Origin: JAHJQZ01 sp963667595
Lineage (GTDB): Bacteria; Pseudomonadota; Alphaproteobacteria; Rhizobiales; Devosiaceae
Assembly (NCBI GenBank): GCA_963667595.2
Contig: CAXXWD010000001.1
Coordinates: 1,364,001-1,428,000 of the forward strand
Direction of reading: 5' to 3'
Length of the DNA stretch: 64,000 nucleotides
Shown here: piece by piece, positions 35,029 through 44,410 of the stretch
How positions within the stretch are numbered: position 1 is the first letter of the stretch
Layout of the letters: the number at the start of each line of letters is the position of its first letter
Position numbers and translations under genes: made by a program
The notes under the pieces: generated by a model
What the model saw: the letters and a program-made list of their open reading frames with translations, nothing else
Told to the model about the DNA's origin: nothing
Databases searched by the model: none

Positions 35029-36522
35029 ATGTCCGAACCTTCTGCCAAAGCCGCCGGCGCCCCGTTCCTCGAACTCAGCGGCATCATCAAGAGCTTCGAT
35101 GGCGTGACCGTCCTCAAAAAAGTGGACTTCGCGGTTTCAAAAGGCGAAATCATCGGTCTTATCGGCGAGAACGGCGCCGGCAAGAGCACCTGCATGAACA
35201 TCATTGCCGGCGAGCTGGCGCCCAATGGCGGCGAAGTGCTTATCGACGGCAAGCCGGTACACCTCAATGGCGTCGCGGCCGGGCTGGAACAGGGGATCCG
35301 TTTCATCCACCAGGAGCTTTCGCTGGTGGGTGCCCTGACGGTTGCCGAAAACATCTTTCTGGGCGACTACGCCTGCAACGCGTTCGGTTTTCTCAATAAA
35401 AAGAAGCTCCGGCAGGCGGCGGCCGAGATCTTGCGACGCGTTCGCGCCAGCCATATCGATCCGCTGGCCCGGGTGGAAACCCTGCGCGCCGGCGATCAGC
35501 AACTGGTCGAGATCGCCAAGGCGCTGGCCCATGGCAAGCCGCGTCTTCTGATCATGGACGAACCGACATCGTCGCTGACCGAACACGAGGCTTCGGCCCT
35601 GTTCGAACTTGCCGCGGAACTGGCGGCCGCCGGCACGGCCATCATCTTCATCACCCATCGTCTCGAGGAAATTCAGGCCATCAGCCATCGCGTGGTCGTT
35701 CTGCGCGACGGCGAAAAGGTGGCCGAACTGGCCGTGCCGGTCAGCCGCGAAACCATGATCGCCCAGATGGTCGGCAAGGACTCTGCCGTGTCGGAGCCGG
35801 TCATCCGCACCATCGACGGCGAGCCGATTCTACGCGTCAACGATATCAGCGACGGCACCCTGGCCAATGTCGCCTTCGAACTGCATCGCGGCGAAATTCT
35901 CGGACTGTTCGGGCTGGTCGGCTCCGGCCGGACCGAACTGCTGGAAATCCTGTTCGGCATCAGGCCGAAAAAGCGCGGGGACCTCTGGTTCGCCCAAAGT
36001 CTTGACAACGAAAAGCCGAACATTCGCATGGTCACCGAATCGCGCAAGACCAGCGGCATCCTGCCTCTTCATTCGGTGGCCGATAACGTGGCCATCTCGG
36101 CCTGGCCGCAATTGCAGCGCGGACTGTTCATCAACCGGCGCGACCAGAACGCGCTGGTCGAGGATGCCCGCAAGCGTTTCCGCATCCGCGTCGCCCGTAT
36201 CGAACAGCCGATCACGTCCCTGTCCGGCGGCAATCAGCAAAAGGCGCTTCTGGCCCGCGCCTTTGCGGCCAAGCCCGATATCCTGCTGCTCGACGAACCG
36301 ACCCACGGCGTCGATGTCGGCGCCAAGGACGAAATCTACACGCTGATCCGCGAGATGGCGGATCAGGGCATGGCAATCATTCTGGCCTCCTCGGAGGTTC
36401 CTGAACTGATGGTCATTGTCGATCGCTGCGTGGTGCTGTCCCAGCAGGAACAGGCCGGAATTCTGACCCGAGACCAATTGGCGGAAGAAGAGCTTCTAAA
36501 GCTCGCCTTTTCGCGACACTAG
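35029..36522 (+). CDS. Sugar ABC transporter ATP-binding protein (two ABC domains)
   Basis: A 497-residue double ATPase of the RbsA/XylG/MglA type. The first domain has GENGAGKSTCMNIIAGE, the family-specific IHQELSLVGALTVAEN and LLIMDEPTSSL; the second has a degenerate Walker A GLVGSGRTELLE and an intact signature LSGGNQQKALLARA with LLLDEPTHGVDVGAK. It energises the permease at 32910. Start chosen at ATG 35029 from domain length; a TTG 57 bases earlier is possible and the ribosome-binding site is weak. A palindromic repeat begins in its stop codon. Confidence 0.93.
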   Translation: MSEPSAKAAGAPFLELSGIIKSFDGVTVLKKVDFAVSKGEIIGLIGENGAGKSTCMNIIAGELAPNGGEVLIDGKPVHLNGVAAGLEQGIRFIHQELSLVGALTVAENIFLGDYACNAFGFLNKKKLRQAAAEILRRVRASHIDPLARVETLRAGDQQLVEIAKALAHGKPRLLIMDEPTSSLTEHEASALFELAAELAAAGTAIIFITHRLEEIQAISHRVVVLRDGEKVAELAVPVSRETMIAQMVGKDSAVSEPVIRTIDGEPILRVNDISDGTLANVAFELHRGEILGLFGLVGSGRTELLEILFGIRPKKRGDLWFAQSLDNEKPNIRMVTESRKTSGILPLHSVADNVAISAWPQLQRGLFINRRDQNALVEDARKRFRIRVARIEQPITSLSGGNQQKALLARAFAAKPDILLLDEPTHGVDVGAKDEIYTLIREMADQGMAIILASSEVPELMVIVDRCVVLSQQEQAGILTRDQLAEEELLKLAFSRH

Positions 36523-36620
36523 AGCACGCTTGTGTTTTGGCTGACCCAAACGCGTGTTCTATCTTCTTGTGATCGCAGTGTTTTTTGCGAAAGGCCGAAA
36601 GTCCACTTTTTCGCGCACTG
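36521..36620. repeat. Palindromic intergenic repeat element (two hairpins)
   Basis: AGAGCACGC at 36521-36529 pairs with GCGTGTTCT at 36552-36560, with further pairing inside (GTTTTGG and CCCAAAC). A second imperfect hairpin runs from CAGTG (36576-36580) to CACTG (36616-36620). The AGAGCA-to-TGTTCT design and the nearby GCGAAA/TTTTTCGC text look like the short palindromic intergenic repeats common in Hyphomicrobiales genomes; a relative is at 59129-59168. It may act as the terminator of the ABC operon. Repeat status in the genome is inference. Confidence 0.5.
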
Positions 36621-36641
36621 CCCCAACCCGACGAAATAACC

Positions 36642-37286
36642 ATGATAAACGTACTCTGTTTTGGCGATTCAAATACCTGGGGCGCGGTTCCCGTAAAGAC
36701 CTATGGTGTCAACCTGCGCTATCAGCTCGAAGCCCGTTGGCCGAGCGTCATGCAAAAGGCACTGGGGGCACACTGGCATGTCATCGCCGAAGGTCTGCCG
36801 GCCCGTACCACGGTGCTGGCCGATGCGGTCGGCGGCGAACACTTCGCCGGCCTTGGCTATCTCAAACCCTGCATGCTCAGCCATACGCCCATCAACTGGC
36901 TCGTCGTCATGCTCGGCACCAACGATCTCAAGAGGCAGTTCGATCTGGAGCCGCAGGATGTCGCGGAAGGGCTGGATCGCGTGCTCATCGAAGCAAAAGG
37001 CGTGGCGGACCTGACCGGCGATGCCCTCAAGACACTGGTCGTCTGTCCGCCCCCTCTCACCGAGACGGGCGTATTCGCCACCATGTTCCGGGGCGCCAGC
37101 GACAAGTCCAGGAATCTGGCCGGCCCTCTGGAGGTCGTCGCACGCAAGCGCAAGGCCGCTTTCCTCGACGCCGGCAAAATCATCGTTTCAAGCAAAACCG
37201 ACGGCATTCACCTCGAACCCGATCAGCACGACCTGCTGGGCAAGGCGGTGGCGGCTGCTCTGACGCGGCTTGAAGCGGAACGCTGA
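36642..37286 (+). CDS. SGNH/GDSL-family hydrolase
   Basis: A 214-residue esterase-like enzyme. Block I is VLCFGDSNTWGA with the catalytic Ser, the Gly block is ARTTVLADAVGGEHFAG, block III is VVMLGTNDLKRQF with the Asn, and block V is KTDGIHLEPDQHDLLG with catalytic Asp and His. No signal peptide, so cytoplasmic. It lies just downstream of the sugar ABC operon and may deacetylate or de-esterify the imported sugar, which is inference. A palindromic repeat element separates it from the ATPase gene. No strong ribosome-binding site was seen before the ATG. Confidence 0.87.
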   Translation: MINVLCFGDSNTWGAVPVKTYGVNLRYQLEARWPSVMQKALGAHWHVIAEGLPARTTVLADAVGGEHFAGLGYLKPCMLSHTPINWLVVMLGTNDLKRQFDLEPQDVAEGLDRVLIEAKGVADLTGDALKTLVVCPPPLTETGVFATMFRGASDKSRNLAGPLEVVARKRKAAFLDAGKIIVSSKTDGIHLEPDQHDLLGKAVAAALTRLEAER

Positions 37287-37475
37287 TCGCTTGTCGATGC
37301 CCCTCTGGGGGAACGTCATTCGGAACTACCGGCTGGTGAAGCGCTCACGGCTTTGCCAGCCCGTGAACGTCGGTGACGCCGACATCGCTGTGTGCGGAAC
37401 CCCTTTTGCGCGGAACGGCTCCTGGGCCTTTTAAATCGTGTTTGCCGCGAATTTTCGACCCAAAAGCCGGGTTTT

Positions 37476-38078
37476 TCAGTCGCGTAACAAACCGATCCAG
37501 CCATGTCCCGCGCGTGCGCTCGGAAATTCAGTTGCCGTGAACACCTCGAACACGGTCTTTTTCAGTGCGAGGAAACGCACAAAGACCGTGACGCCGCTTT
37601 CCTCGCGTGTGTGCTCGGCAATGAAGCTGGCGCCCAAGGTGTTCAGGCGCGCTTCGACACGGTCCAGGTCTTTTGTCCGCACGGCGATATGGCCATGTCC
37701 CGTCCTATGGACCTGCGCCCGGGGTCCGCCTTCGGCGCAGAATTCGATTGGCCAGCCCTCCGGGCCGTCGAAAACCACAAAACGGATACCGGTTCCCCAG
37801 AATTCTGGAATATCTTCCGGCCCGTTGGGCGTGACCTCCGACAGTCTGGCGCCGCGCGCTTCGAACCGCGCCCTGGCACGATCCGCATCGTCAGTTCCAA
37901 ACGCGATATGGTCGAGACGAAAATCGATCAGGTCGGCGGGCGTCTCGCCTGTACGCGTGATCTGGATCTGCTGGTCGCCGAGTGCCAGACGATCCTTTCC
38001 TGTCGGCCGGAAGCCGAAGTGATCCATCAGCTCCTGATAAGCCGCTTTCGGGTCATCAACTGCCAGTACCGGAATCAT
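37476..38078 (-). CDS. VOC (glyoxalase-like) family protein
   Basis: A 200-residue vicinal-oxygen-chelate fold protein. It has the paired beta-alpha-beta modules, with RLDHIAFGTDDADRARARFE in the first half and GHIAVRTKDLDRVEARLNTL in the second; His and Glu residues at module starts (DHIAF, PIEFCAEGG, GHIAV, VFEVF) could bind a metal. Substrate unknown: these proteins include dioxygenases, glyoxalases and antibiotic-binding proteins. Monocistronic, divergent from the chemoreceptor gene. The 189-base gap to the SGNH gene has several small inverted repeats but no gene. Confidence 0.85.
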   Translation of the reverse strand: MIPVLAVDDPKAAYQELMDHFGFRPTGKDRLALGDQQIQITRTGETPADLIDFRLDHIAFGTDDADRARARFEARGARLSEVTPNGPEDIPEFWGTGIRFVVFDGPEGWPIEFCAEGGPRAQVHRTGHGHIAVRTKDLDRVEARLNTLGASFIAEHTREESGVTVFVRFLALKKTVFEVFTATEFPSARAGHGWIGLLRD

Positions 38079-38200
38079 GCCGTCTTTCCCGTCCTGTAAA
38101 GGAGCGCGCTATTGCCTACACCTTTTATTAGGGAAGATGGGAGATAAATCAATCGGGTTTACGTATAGCGGCGTGATTTATCCGCCCGTGGAGGACCGAT

Positions 38201-40834
38201 ATGAAGACCCGCATGAGGACGCTTCCGATTGGAACACCCCTGAAAGAGGCGCTGCATATGCGCTCGATCGGCGCGAAAATCGGCGTGAGCATGCTTGCGC
38301 TTGCGCTTCTGATCGGTGCGCTCGCGAGTGTCGGTGTTCGCGGCGTTGGAACAATCAGCGATGCACTGGATCAGGCGTCGGTGACGACCGATGTTCTGAT
38401 CCGGGTCAATTCCGCCGGCGGATCGGTATCGGAATTCATCCTGAGCAAGGATGAGGCGCGCATCAGGGACGCGACCGCCAGTCTCGATGAGGCGGAAAAA
38501 AGGATTGCCACAAACGGCTCCGTGGAATCCGAGATCAATAGCCGCATCGTCGCCGAAATCCGGTCCATGAAGGAAACGGTTGCCAGCCTGGCGCAGTCGC
38601 AAAGCGCGCTGGAACAGGCGGCCATCGATTTCGCCGGGCTTGCAAACGCTCTTGCGACGCAATCGGCGGCGGCGGAAAAGGCCAGCAGCGATGTGACCAA
38701 GGAGGCCGAACAGCAGACCGACTTCGTCATCATCGACCTCGATCGCATCCGCAAGGTCATCTACGACGCAAGCAATATCCGCGCGGCAGGTCAGGAACTC
38801 CAGCAGATGCTGACCGCAGAGATTATACTGACGCCCGATCTGGTGACGCGAATGCAGACAATTGTCGAAAACGCCCGACCGGCGGTCAAGGGCGTGATCG
38901 ATCTTGGTGGAACGCCGAGCCTTCAAAAAACGGTCGAGGCGATTTCCACGACATTTGCCGATGTCGCCGGAATGCTGACCGACAAGGGCGTAACCCTTGA
39001 TCAGATCGAACTGATGCAGGCGGCGGCAACCATTGCGACACGATCCGCCGAACTCAACGATCTGCTTGGCAAGGAAGCCGCAAAAGATCTTGAGCTGAAA
39101 AAGGAGAAGGATGACGCGCGATCCAAGGCCCGGGTGACCAGCGGCATGATCGGCAATTTCGTCAAGAATGTCTCTCTCGCCGTTTCGAATGCCAATCGGT
39201 ACCGCCTCGATCCGAGCGCGGAAAACGCCGATGCGGTGGAAAAGGCCCTGAAGACTGCAAAGGGCTTCGCCGCTATTCTGGGCAAGAACGGTCATCCGGA
39301 ACTGCAAAACGATCTCTTTTCGCTGCAAGAGGCCTTCGCCAAGCTCGCGGATGCAACCAGGCGCATTGACGAAAACACAAACAAGGCCATTGCCATTTCG
39401 CGGTCCACGGCGGAATTGGTCGAGGCGCATACCCTGGCCGAGCGAGATGCGAATACCAAAACCAGCAATCAGTCGATTGCGTTCATGATCGGTGTCGGCG
39501 TCGTCTCGCTTCTGGTCACCATCGGCGTGTTTGTCTTGCTCGTCGGGTTTGTTGCCCGGCCGATTGTCAGACTGACCGGCATCATGCGCCGACTCGCGTC
39601 CGGCGAACTGGAAACGGAGGTGCTGGGAACCCATCGAACCGACGAACTGGGCGAGATGGCGCGAACGGTCGAAGTCTTCCGCGAAAACGCCGAGAAGGTC
39701 CATGACATGACCGAGCAGGAGGCGGCCCGGCTCGAACGAACCCGTCAGGACCGCATGCAGATGATGCAGGATCTACAGCACGCTTTCGGTGTTGTGGTCG
39801 ACGCGGCGATCGCCGGCGATTTCACCAAGCGGGTCGAAACCGAATTCCCCGATGCCGAACTCAACACTTTGGCGCGTTCGGTCAATGATCTGGTCGAAAC
39901 GGTCGATCGGGGCATCGGCGAAACCGGTCAGGTTCTGTCGGCTCTGGCGGATACGGACCTGACCCGGCGCGTGACCGGACGCTACCAGGGCGCCTTCGAC
40001 AAACTCAAACTGGATACCAATGCGGTGGCCGACAAGCTGACGGAAATCGTTTCGCGTCTTCGCCAGACCTCGCGCGGCGTGAAAACCGCAACCGGCGAGA
40101 TTCTCTCCGGCGCCAATGATCTGTCTGGGCGCACCACCAAACAGGCGGCGACCATCGAGGAAACCTCGGCGGCCATGGAATTGCTGGCCAACACGGTGAT
40201 GCAGAACGCCAAACGCGCCGGCGAAGCCGGCCAACAGGCCAGAAAGGCGTCGCAGGACGCCGAAGAAGGCGGACACGTCATGTCCGAAGCCAACGAGGCC
40301 ATGGAACGGATTTCATCCTCTTCCGCCAGGATTTCCAATATCATCGGCATGATCGATGACATTGCCTTCCAGACCAATCTTCTGGCTTTGAATGCCAGCG
40401 TGGAGGCGGCACGCGCCGGAGAGGCCGGCAAGGGATTTGCCGTCGTTGCCGTGGAAGTCCGGCGGCTGGCGCAAAGTGCGGCGACCGCTTCGAGCGAGGT
40501 CAAGGCCCTGATCGAGCAAAGCGCGGAAGAAGTCGGAAGCGGCACCAGACTGGTGGCCAGCGCTGCCGAAAGGCTGTCGGCCATGCTGACTGCCGTTCGG
40601 GCCAATACCGATGAGATGCTCCAAATCGCACATGAGAGCCAGAAACAGGCAGCGGCGATCGAAGAGGTCAATACGTCCGTTCGCCAGATGGACGAGATGA
40701 CCCAGCACAATGCCGCGCTTGTCGAACAAACCAACGCAGCGATCGAACAGACCGAATCGCAGGTGAACGATCTCGACCGCATCGTCGAGATGTTCACGCT
40801 TGTCGAGAACGATCAGGTTCGCCTCTCGGCCTGA
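38201..40834 (+). CDS. Methyl-accepting chemotaxis protein
   Basis: An 877-residue receptor. A first membrane helix (SMLALALLIGALASVGVRGVG region, about residues 27-50) and a second near residues 425-450 (IGVGVVSLLVTIGVFVLLVGF) bound a large, mostly helical periplasmic sensor of about 375 residues. A HAMP domain follows (VARPIVRLTGIMRRLASGEL), then a second HAMP-like segment (FTKRVETEFPDAELNTLARS) and the signalling coiled coil, whose tip reads IDDIAFQTNLLALNASVEAA. The tip matches the consensus for CheA/CheW contact. GGAGG lies six bases before the ATG. The ligand is unknown. No che genes are nearby. Confidence 0.95.
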   Translation: MKTRMRTLPIGTPLKEALHMRSIGAKIGVSMLALALLIGALASVGVRGVGTISDALDQASVTTDVLIRVNSAGGSVSEFILSKDEARIRDATASLDEAEKRIATNGSVESEINSRIVAEIRSMKETVASLAQSQSALEQAAIDFAGLANALATQSAAAEKASSDVTKEAEQQTDFVIIDLDRIRKVIYDASNIRAAGQELQQMLTAEIILTPDLVTRMQTIVENARPAVKGVIDLGGTPSLQKTVEAISTTFADVAGMLTDKGVTLDQIELMQAAATIATRSAELNDLLGKEAAKDLELKKEKDDARSKARVTSGMIGNFVKNVSLAVSNANRYRLDPSAENADAVEKALKTAKGFAAILGKNGHPELQNDLFSLQEAFAKLADATRRIDENTNKAIAISRSTAELVEAHTLAERDANTKTSNQSIAFMIGVGVVSLLVTIGVFVLLVGFVARPIVRLTGIMRRLASGELETEVLGTHRTDELGEMARTVEVFRENAEKVHDMTEQEAARLERTRQDRMQMMQDLQHAFGVVVDAAIAGDFTKRVETEFPDAELNTLARSVNDLVETVDRGIGETGQVLSALADTDLTRRVTGRYQGAFDKLKLDTNAVADKLTEIVSRLRQTSRGVKTATGEILSGANDLSGRTTKQAATIEETSAAMELLANTVMQNAKRAGEAGQQARKASQDAEEGGHVMSEANEAMERISSSSARISNIIGMIDDIAFQTNLLALNASVEAARAGEAGKGFAVVAVEVRRLAQSAATASSEVKALIEQSAEEVGSGTRLVASAAERLSAMLTAVRANTDEMLQIAHESQKQAAAIEEVNTSVRQMDEMTQHNAALVEQTNAAIEQTESQVNDLDRIVEMFTLVENDQVRLSA

Positions 40835-40903
40835 TCGCCGCCCTTTTGCCATGCTCTTGATGGGGAGAACGGTCCGGTAACAGCCGCCTCGGGCGGGCTG
40901 GGG

Positions 40904-40930
40904 CTTTAAAGCGCCGTCTGCGCCTTAAAG
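40904..40930 (+). terminator. Hairpin after the chemoreceptor gene
   Basis: CTTTAAAGCGC and GCGCCTTAAAG pair over eleven positions with one G-U, around a five-base loop, 70 bases after the chemoreceptor stop and between two convergent genes. T residues follow only in the broken run CTTTGGCTTTT, so termination is plausible but not certain. Confidence 0.45.
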
Positions 40931-41052
40931 CTTTGGCTTTTCCGTCTTGAAAACGCGGGTAAACGCAAACCGGAACGGATCGCCGTCTGCGCTGAACGTC
41001 ATTTCACCCGGAGCCTGTCGTTATCGGACATTTTGCCAGTTGGGGAACGCGA

Positions 41053-42669
41053 CTATCCGTTGACGCCCGGACGATCGGCGTCGCCTTTCGCCTTCGGGTT
41101 TTCCGGATCCGGACGAAACAGCCTGAAACCGTTGCCGCCTGCCTGTTTCACCTCATACATCGCCTGATCGGCATTCGCGATAAGTGTCTCGGCATCGGTT
41201 CCGTCCTGCGGGCAGATCGCAACGCCGATGCTGCAGGACAGCGTGTATTTTTCCCCCGACAGCATGATCTCGGATTTCAGCGCCGTCTGAATTCTGTGCA
41301 CCGTCGACAAGGCGACATCGACGCTTTTCGGGTGATCGGCCAAAAGCAGCAAAAACTCGTCTCCGCCGAGGCGAACGGCCGTATCGGACGATCGCAGACA
41401 GTTTTTCAGCCTCTTCGCCACCGTCCTCAGCAGGTCGTCACCGGCACTGTGGCCATAGGTGTCGTTGACCTGTTTGAAGCGATCCAGATCGACAAAGGCC
41501 AGGATCGCCCAGCGGTCGTCGCGTTCGGCCCTGTCGATCGCCGAGGCGATACAGCCGTCAAGAACGGCACGGTTGGGAAGATCCGTCAGAACGTCATGGT
41601 GCGCCATGAACTGGATGCGATCCTCGTAGCGCTTGCGCTCAATGGCGATGGCGGCAATGCTCGCCGCCATGTCGATCAATTCGAGTTCCGCCGCGTTCGG
41701 CTGACACATGTGCATTGAATAAACGACCAGTATGCCAAGAACGGTGCCTCCCTGGGTCTGGATCGGTATCGCCCAGCACGAACGCAGAGTGTCGGAACCG
41801 GCCAGATGGCGATAGGCGTCCCAAAGGGGATCGGTGGCGGTGTCTTCGATGATGACGCTTTGCTTGCGGAATGCCGCGGTCCCGCAGGCGCCGGCATTCG
41901 GGCCGATCGGCAGGCCGTCGACAGCCGCGCAATAGCCCGGGGGCAGGCTCGGCGCCGCCCCGAACCGCAGGCACCGATCCAGCTCATCGATCAAAAGAAC
42001 GGATGCCGATGCGTCATCAAGAAACGATTCGACTTCGTGCAACAGACCGTTCAGCACATCGCTCAGCGCGGACCCTGTGGCGATCATTTCCAGCAATCGC
42101 GCCTGGCCGGCCCGTTGGGCGTCGGCACGTTTGCGTTCCGTGATGTCGCGCGCGATGCCGACAAGTCCGATGACTTCACCCTGCCTGTCGCGCATGGGCA
42201 ATTTGGACGTCAGAACCCATTTGCCCTTTTCGCCGATATTGGGGAGGTGTTCCTCCATATCGATATGTGGCTGGGCCGAGCGCATGATTTCCTGTTCGGC
42301 GGCAAAGAGCGCCACCGCGTTTTCATGCGGGTGAATGTCGAAATCGGTCTTGCCGACCAACTCCCGGGGATCCGAGAAACCATTGTCTATCGCCACCGCC
42401 TTGTTGGCGACGATGAACTGGCTTCGTCTGTTTTTCACAAACAGATAATCGGGGACCTGATCGACCATGGCCCTGAGCCGAAAAAGCTCCGATTCCTGGG
42501 AATTGGCCGACAGGTTGGCAAAGGCGGTTTGAACCCGCTCCATCGTTGCAATCAGATGGGCAACAGGTGACGGGATTTCATGCACGCTTGCGTGTGGTCG
42601 TTCATTACGCGTCATCGAAATATCGCTATTCGCCGAACATCGGTTTTCGATGTCCAGCGGCCTCCTCAT
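41053..42669 (-). CDS. Diguanylate cyclase with PAS and GAF sensor domains
   Basis: A 538-residue soluble signalling protein. A PAS domain (LRAMVDQVPDYLFVKNRRSQ through GLVGIARDITERKRADAQR) is followed by a GAF domain (EVESFLDDASASVLLIDELD, IIEDTATDPLWDAYRHLAGS) and a GGDEF domain (HHDVLTDLPNRAVLDGCIA, LGGDEFLLLL, SCSIGVAICPQDG). The active site GGDEF is intact and RSSD five residues before it is a good inhibitory I-site, so the enzyme should make c-di-GMP with product feedback. No membrane segment. Start ATG at 42669 is a choice; TTG 42702 and ATG 42615 are alternatives. No EAL domain. Confidence 0.92.
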   Translation of the reverse strand: MRRPLDIENRCSANSDISMTRNERPHASVHEIPSPVAHLIATMERVQTAFANLSANSQESELFRLRAMVDQVPDYLFVKNRRSQFIVANKAVAIDNGFSDPRELVGKTDFDIHPHENAVALFAAEQEIMRSAQPHIDMEEHLPNIGEKGKWVLTSKLPMRDRQGEVIGLVGIARDITERKRADAQRAGQARLLEMIATGSALSDVLNGLLHEVESFLDDASASVLLIDELDRCLRFGAAPSLPPGYCAAVDGLPIGPNAGACGTAAFRKQSVIIEDTATDPLWDAYRHLAGSDTLRSCWAIPIQTQGGTVLGILVVYSMHMCQPNAAELELIDMAASIAAIAIERKRYEDRIQFMAHHDVLTDLPNRAVLDGCIASAIDRAERDDRWAILAFVDLDRFKQVNDTYGHSAGDDLLRTVAKRLKNCLRSSDTAVRLGGDEFLLLLADHPKSVDVALSTVHRIQTALKSEIMLSGEKYTLSCSIGVAICPQDGTDAETLIANADQAMYEVKQAGGNGFRLFRPDPENPKAKGDADRPGVNG

Positions 42670-42788
42670 AAAGTCCAGTTTAGCGCAGAACGCGTTAAGC
42701 AATGCTTGTTGCCAACGAGTCGCCTGGACTGCAAAAGGGGATGAAACTGAACGGGTTTTTTTGAATTATACTATGTTCCGGCTGAGAA

Positions 42789-44063
42789 TCAGTCCGGCTG
42801 GGCATCCTTGAACAGGACTTCGCGATCGAGAGAGAAATTGGCCATGAGGGGAATGGTCGCGCCACCGAGTGCGCGCGCCGCATGACCGATCGTGCCTTCG
42901 ACGATTTCGAACGGAGAGATGCCCCGGCAGTTGAAACGCGCAAGAGCCGCGCGGGTTTCCTCGGCGACCCGTGCCCGCACGTCGGCGGGAAACGCGCCGT
43001 CAAGCACGACGGTCGGGGTGTCGACCACGGCGATGGCCGCGACGATCGCGAAGGCCAGACTGTGCGAGACTTCCGCAATCCAGGAATCGAGTGCGGGTCC
43101 GAGTTCGCCCCAGGCATCCGGCGTGCGCCAGAGCACATCGGCCGGGCGCCCCTGCGCAACCAGGGTCCGCTCGAGAGTATAGATCGAGGCCACGTGCATC
43201 ATCTGCAACTGGCGGCCATCGGGTGTCATCCTGCTGGTATTGGCGGGAACCGAGCCGATGGCGGCCGCATTCTGGGTCCGCCCGGGAAACAGGTGGCCGT
43301 TCAAAACAAGGCCGCCGCCGAGGAACGAGCCGACGAACAGATAAAGATAATCGATATAGCGGCTACCGCTCCCGAACAGCAGTTCGGCGGCACACGCGGC
43401 GGTGATGTCGTTGGAGTAATAGACCGGCCAGTGACAGATTTTTGCGAGGTCGGTCTGGATGTCGGTGTGGCGCCAGGTATCGATGTCCTTGAGCGGGGCG
43501 CCGATCTCTTCGGGCCATGACCAGATCTCGTAGGGGGCCGCGATGCCGAGCCCGGCGATTCGCTCCCGCTGCGATTCGTCGATGCTTTCCAGAAGGCTTT
43601 CGATGCCGTCGGTGGCAAAGGCGCGAATGCCGTCCGGCATCGGATAGGGAAAGGTCTCGTGGCGATATCCGACCACGTTGCCCAGAAAGTCGATGAGCAG
43701 CAGTTCGGCGCTGCGCCGTCCGATTTTCAGGCCGAACGAATAGGCGCCCTCGGGATTGAGGGAATAGGGGACCAGAGGCTGGCCGACGCGGCCGCGCATG
43801 GGATCCCCGCGCAGCAGGAGGCCATCGCGTGTCAGCTGGTTGGTGATGATGGAAATTGTCTGCGGCGACAAACCGGTGGCGCGGGCGATTTCTGCTTTGG
43901 CCACATGTTCGCGTTGACGGATGATCGAGAGCACAAGGCGCTCGTTATAAACGCGAACGCCTGCCTGATTGGTTCCCCGGCTGAGTATGTGACGCCCCGA
44001 TACGCCTGTAGACGGTGTACCTGCTTCGTCCAGAACTTCCTCCTGTCGCTTTGCTTTTTTCAC
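42789..44063 (-). CDS. frcR: ROK family transcriptional regulator (FrcR-like)
   Basis: A protein of about 424 residues with an N-terminal winged helix (VLSIIRQREHVAKAEIARAT, GLSPQTISIITNQL) and a C-terminal ROK sugar-binding domain (YSFGLKIGRRSAELLLIDFL, LFVGSFLGGGLVLNGHLFPG). The CxCGxxGC zinc motif typical of ROK kinases is absent, as is common in regulators of this branch. It is divergent from frcBCA, the same layout as Sinorhizobium meliloti frcR-frcBCAK, and the long palindrome at 44178-44216 is its probable operator. There is no ATG near the start; GTG 44063 is my best guess and the true start may differ. Confidence 0.82.
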   Translation of the reverse strand: MKKAKRQEEVLDEAGTPSTGVSGRHILSRGTNQAGVRVYNERLVLSIIRQREHVAKAEIARATGLSPQTISIITNQLTRDGLLLRGDPMRGRVGQPLVPYSLNPEGAYSFGLKIGRRSAELLLIDFLGNVVGYRHETFPYPMPDGIRAFATDGIESLLESIDESQRERIAGLGIAAPYEIWSWPEEIGAPLKDIDTWRHTDIQTDLAKICHWPVYYSNDITAACAAELLFGSGSRYIDYLYLFVGSFLGGGLVLNGHLFPGRTQNAAAIGSVPANTSRMTPDGRQLQMMHVASIYTLERTLVAQGRPADVLWRTPDAWGELGPALDSWIAEVSHSLAFAIVAAIAVVDTPTVVLDGAFPADVRARVAEETRAALARFNCRGISPFEIVEGTIGHAARALGGATIPLMANFSLDREVLFKDAQPD

Positions 44064-44177
44064 CCGAACGCCCGTGGGTGGCGCTCGGGTGATGATGCCG
44101 TTCACAGGCCAGATCAACGCATCCTCAGTCAAGTCCGCAAAACGGCACGACGGCAAACTGAACCGGTTTTTGTGTGG

Positions 44178-44216
44178 CTGTCAATTTATAAATCCAGCGG
44201 ATAAATTTATTGACAG
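44178..44216. promoter_or_regulatory. 39-bp near-palindromic operator with divergent -35 boxes (frcR/frcB)
   Basis: CTGTCAATTTATAAATCC (44178-44195) faces GGATAAATTTATTGACAG (44199-44216) across a three-base centre; 14 of 18 positions pair. Each outer arm contains TTGACA pointing outward, so the arms double as -35 elements of two divergent promoters; for frcB a weak -10 (ATGATA or TGATAG) lies 18-19 bases downstream near 44234-44240. The AT-rich core resembles operators of ROK repressors such as NagC and Mlc. The rest of the 347-base gap 44064-44410 holds no gene. Confidence 0.75.
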
Positions 44217-44410
44217 TACGATGCGAATTGAAAATGATAGCGGCAAGAAAGGCAGCCTCTGGTTCTCCGGATGGATTTCGCCTTTCGCTCCCTTCCGCCG
44301 ATTTCGTGCTGATGGGAGGGAGGACACCTGGCTGCGGGCGAGTCTGTGAACTGTCCGTCGCCAAATCATTCTGGTGTGTTCCGCATGCGTGTGGAACTAG
44401 GGAGGAAAAT

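Noticed and set aside
36554..37273. Open frame of about 240 codons overlapping the SGNH hydrolase
   Set aside because: Another frame of the same strand with Arg-rich random text; the SGNH frame contains every catalytic block.
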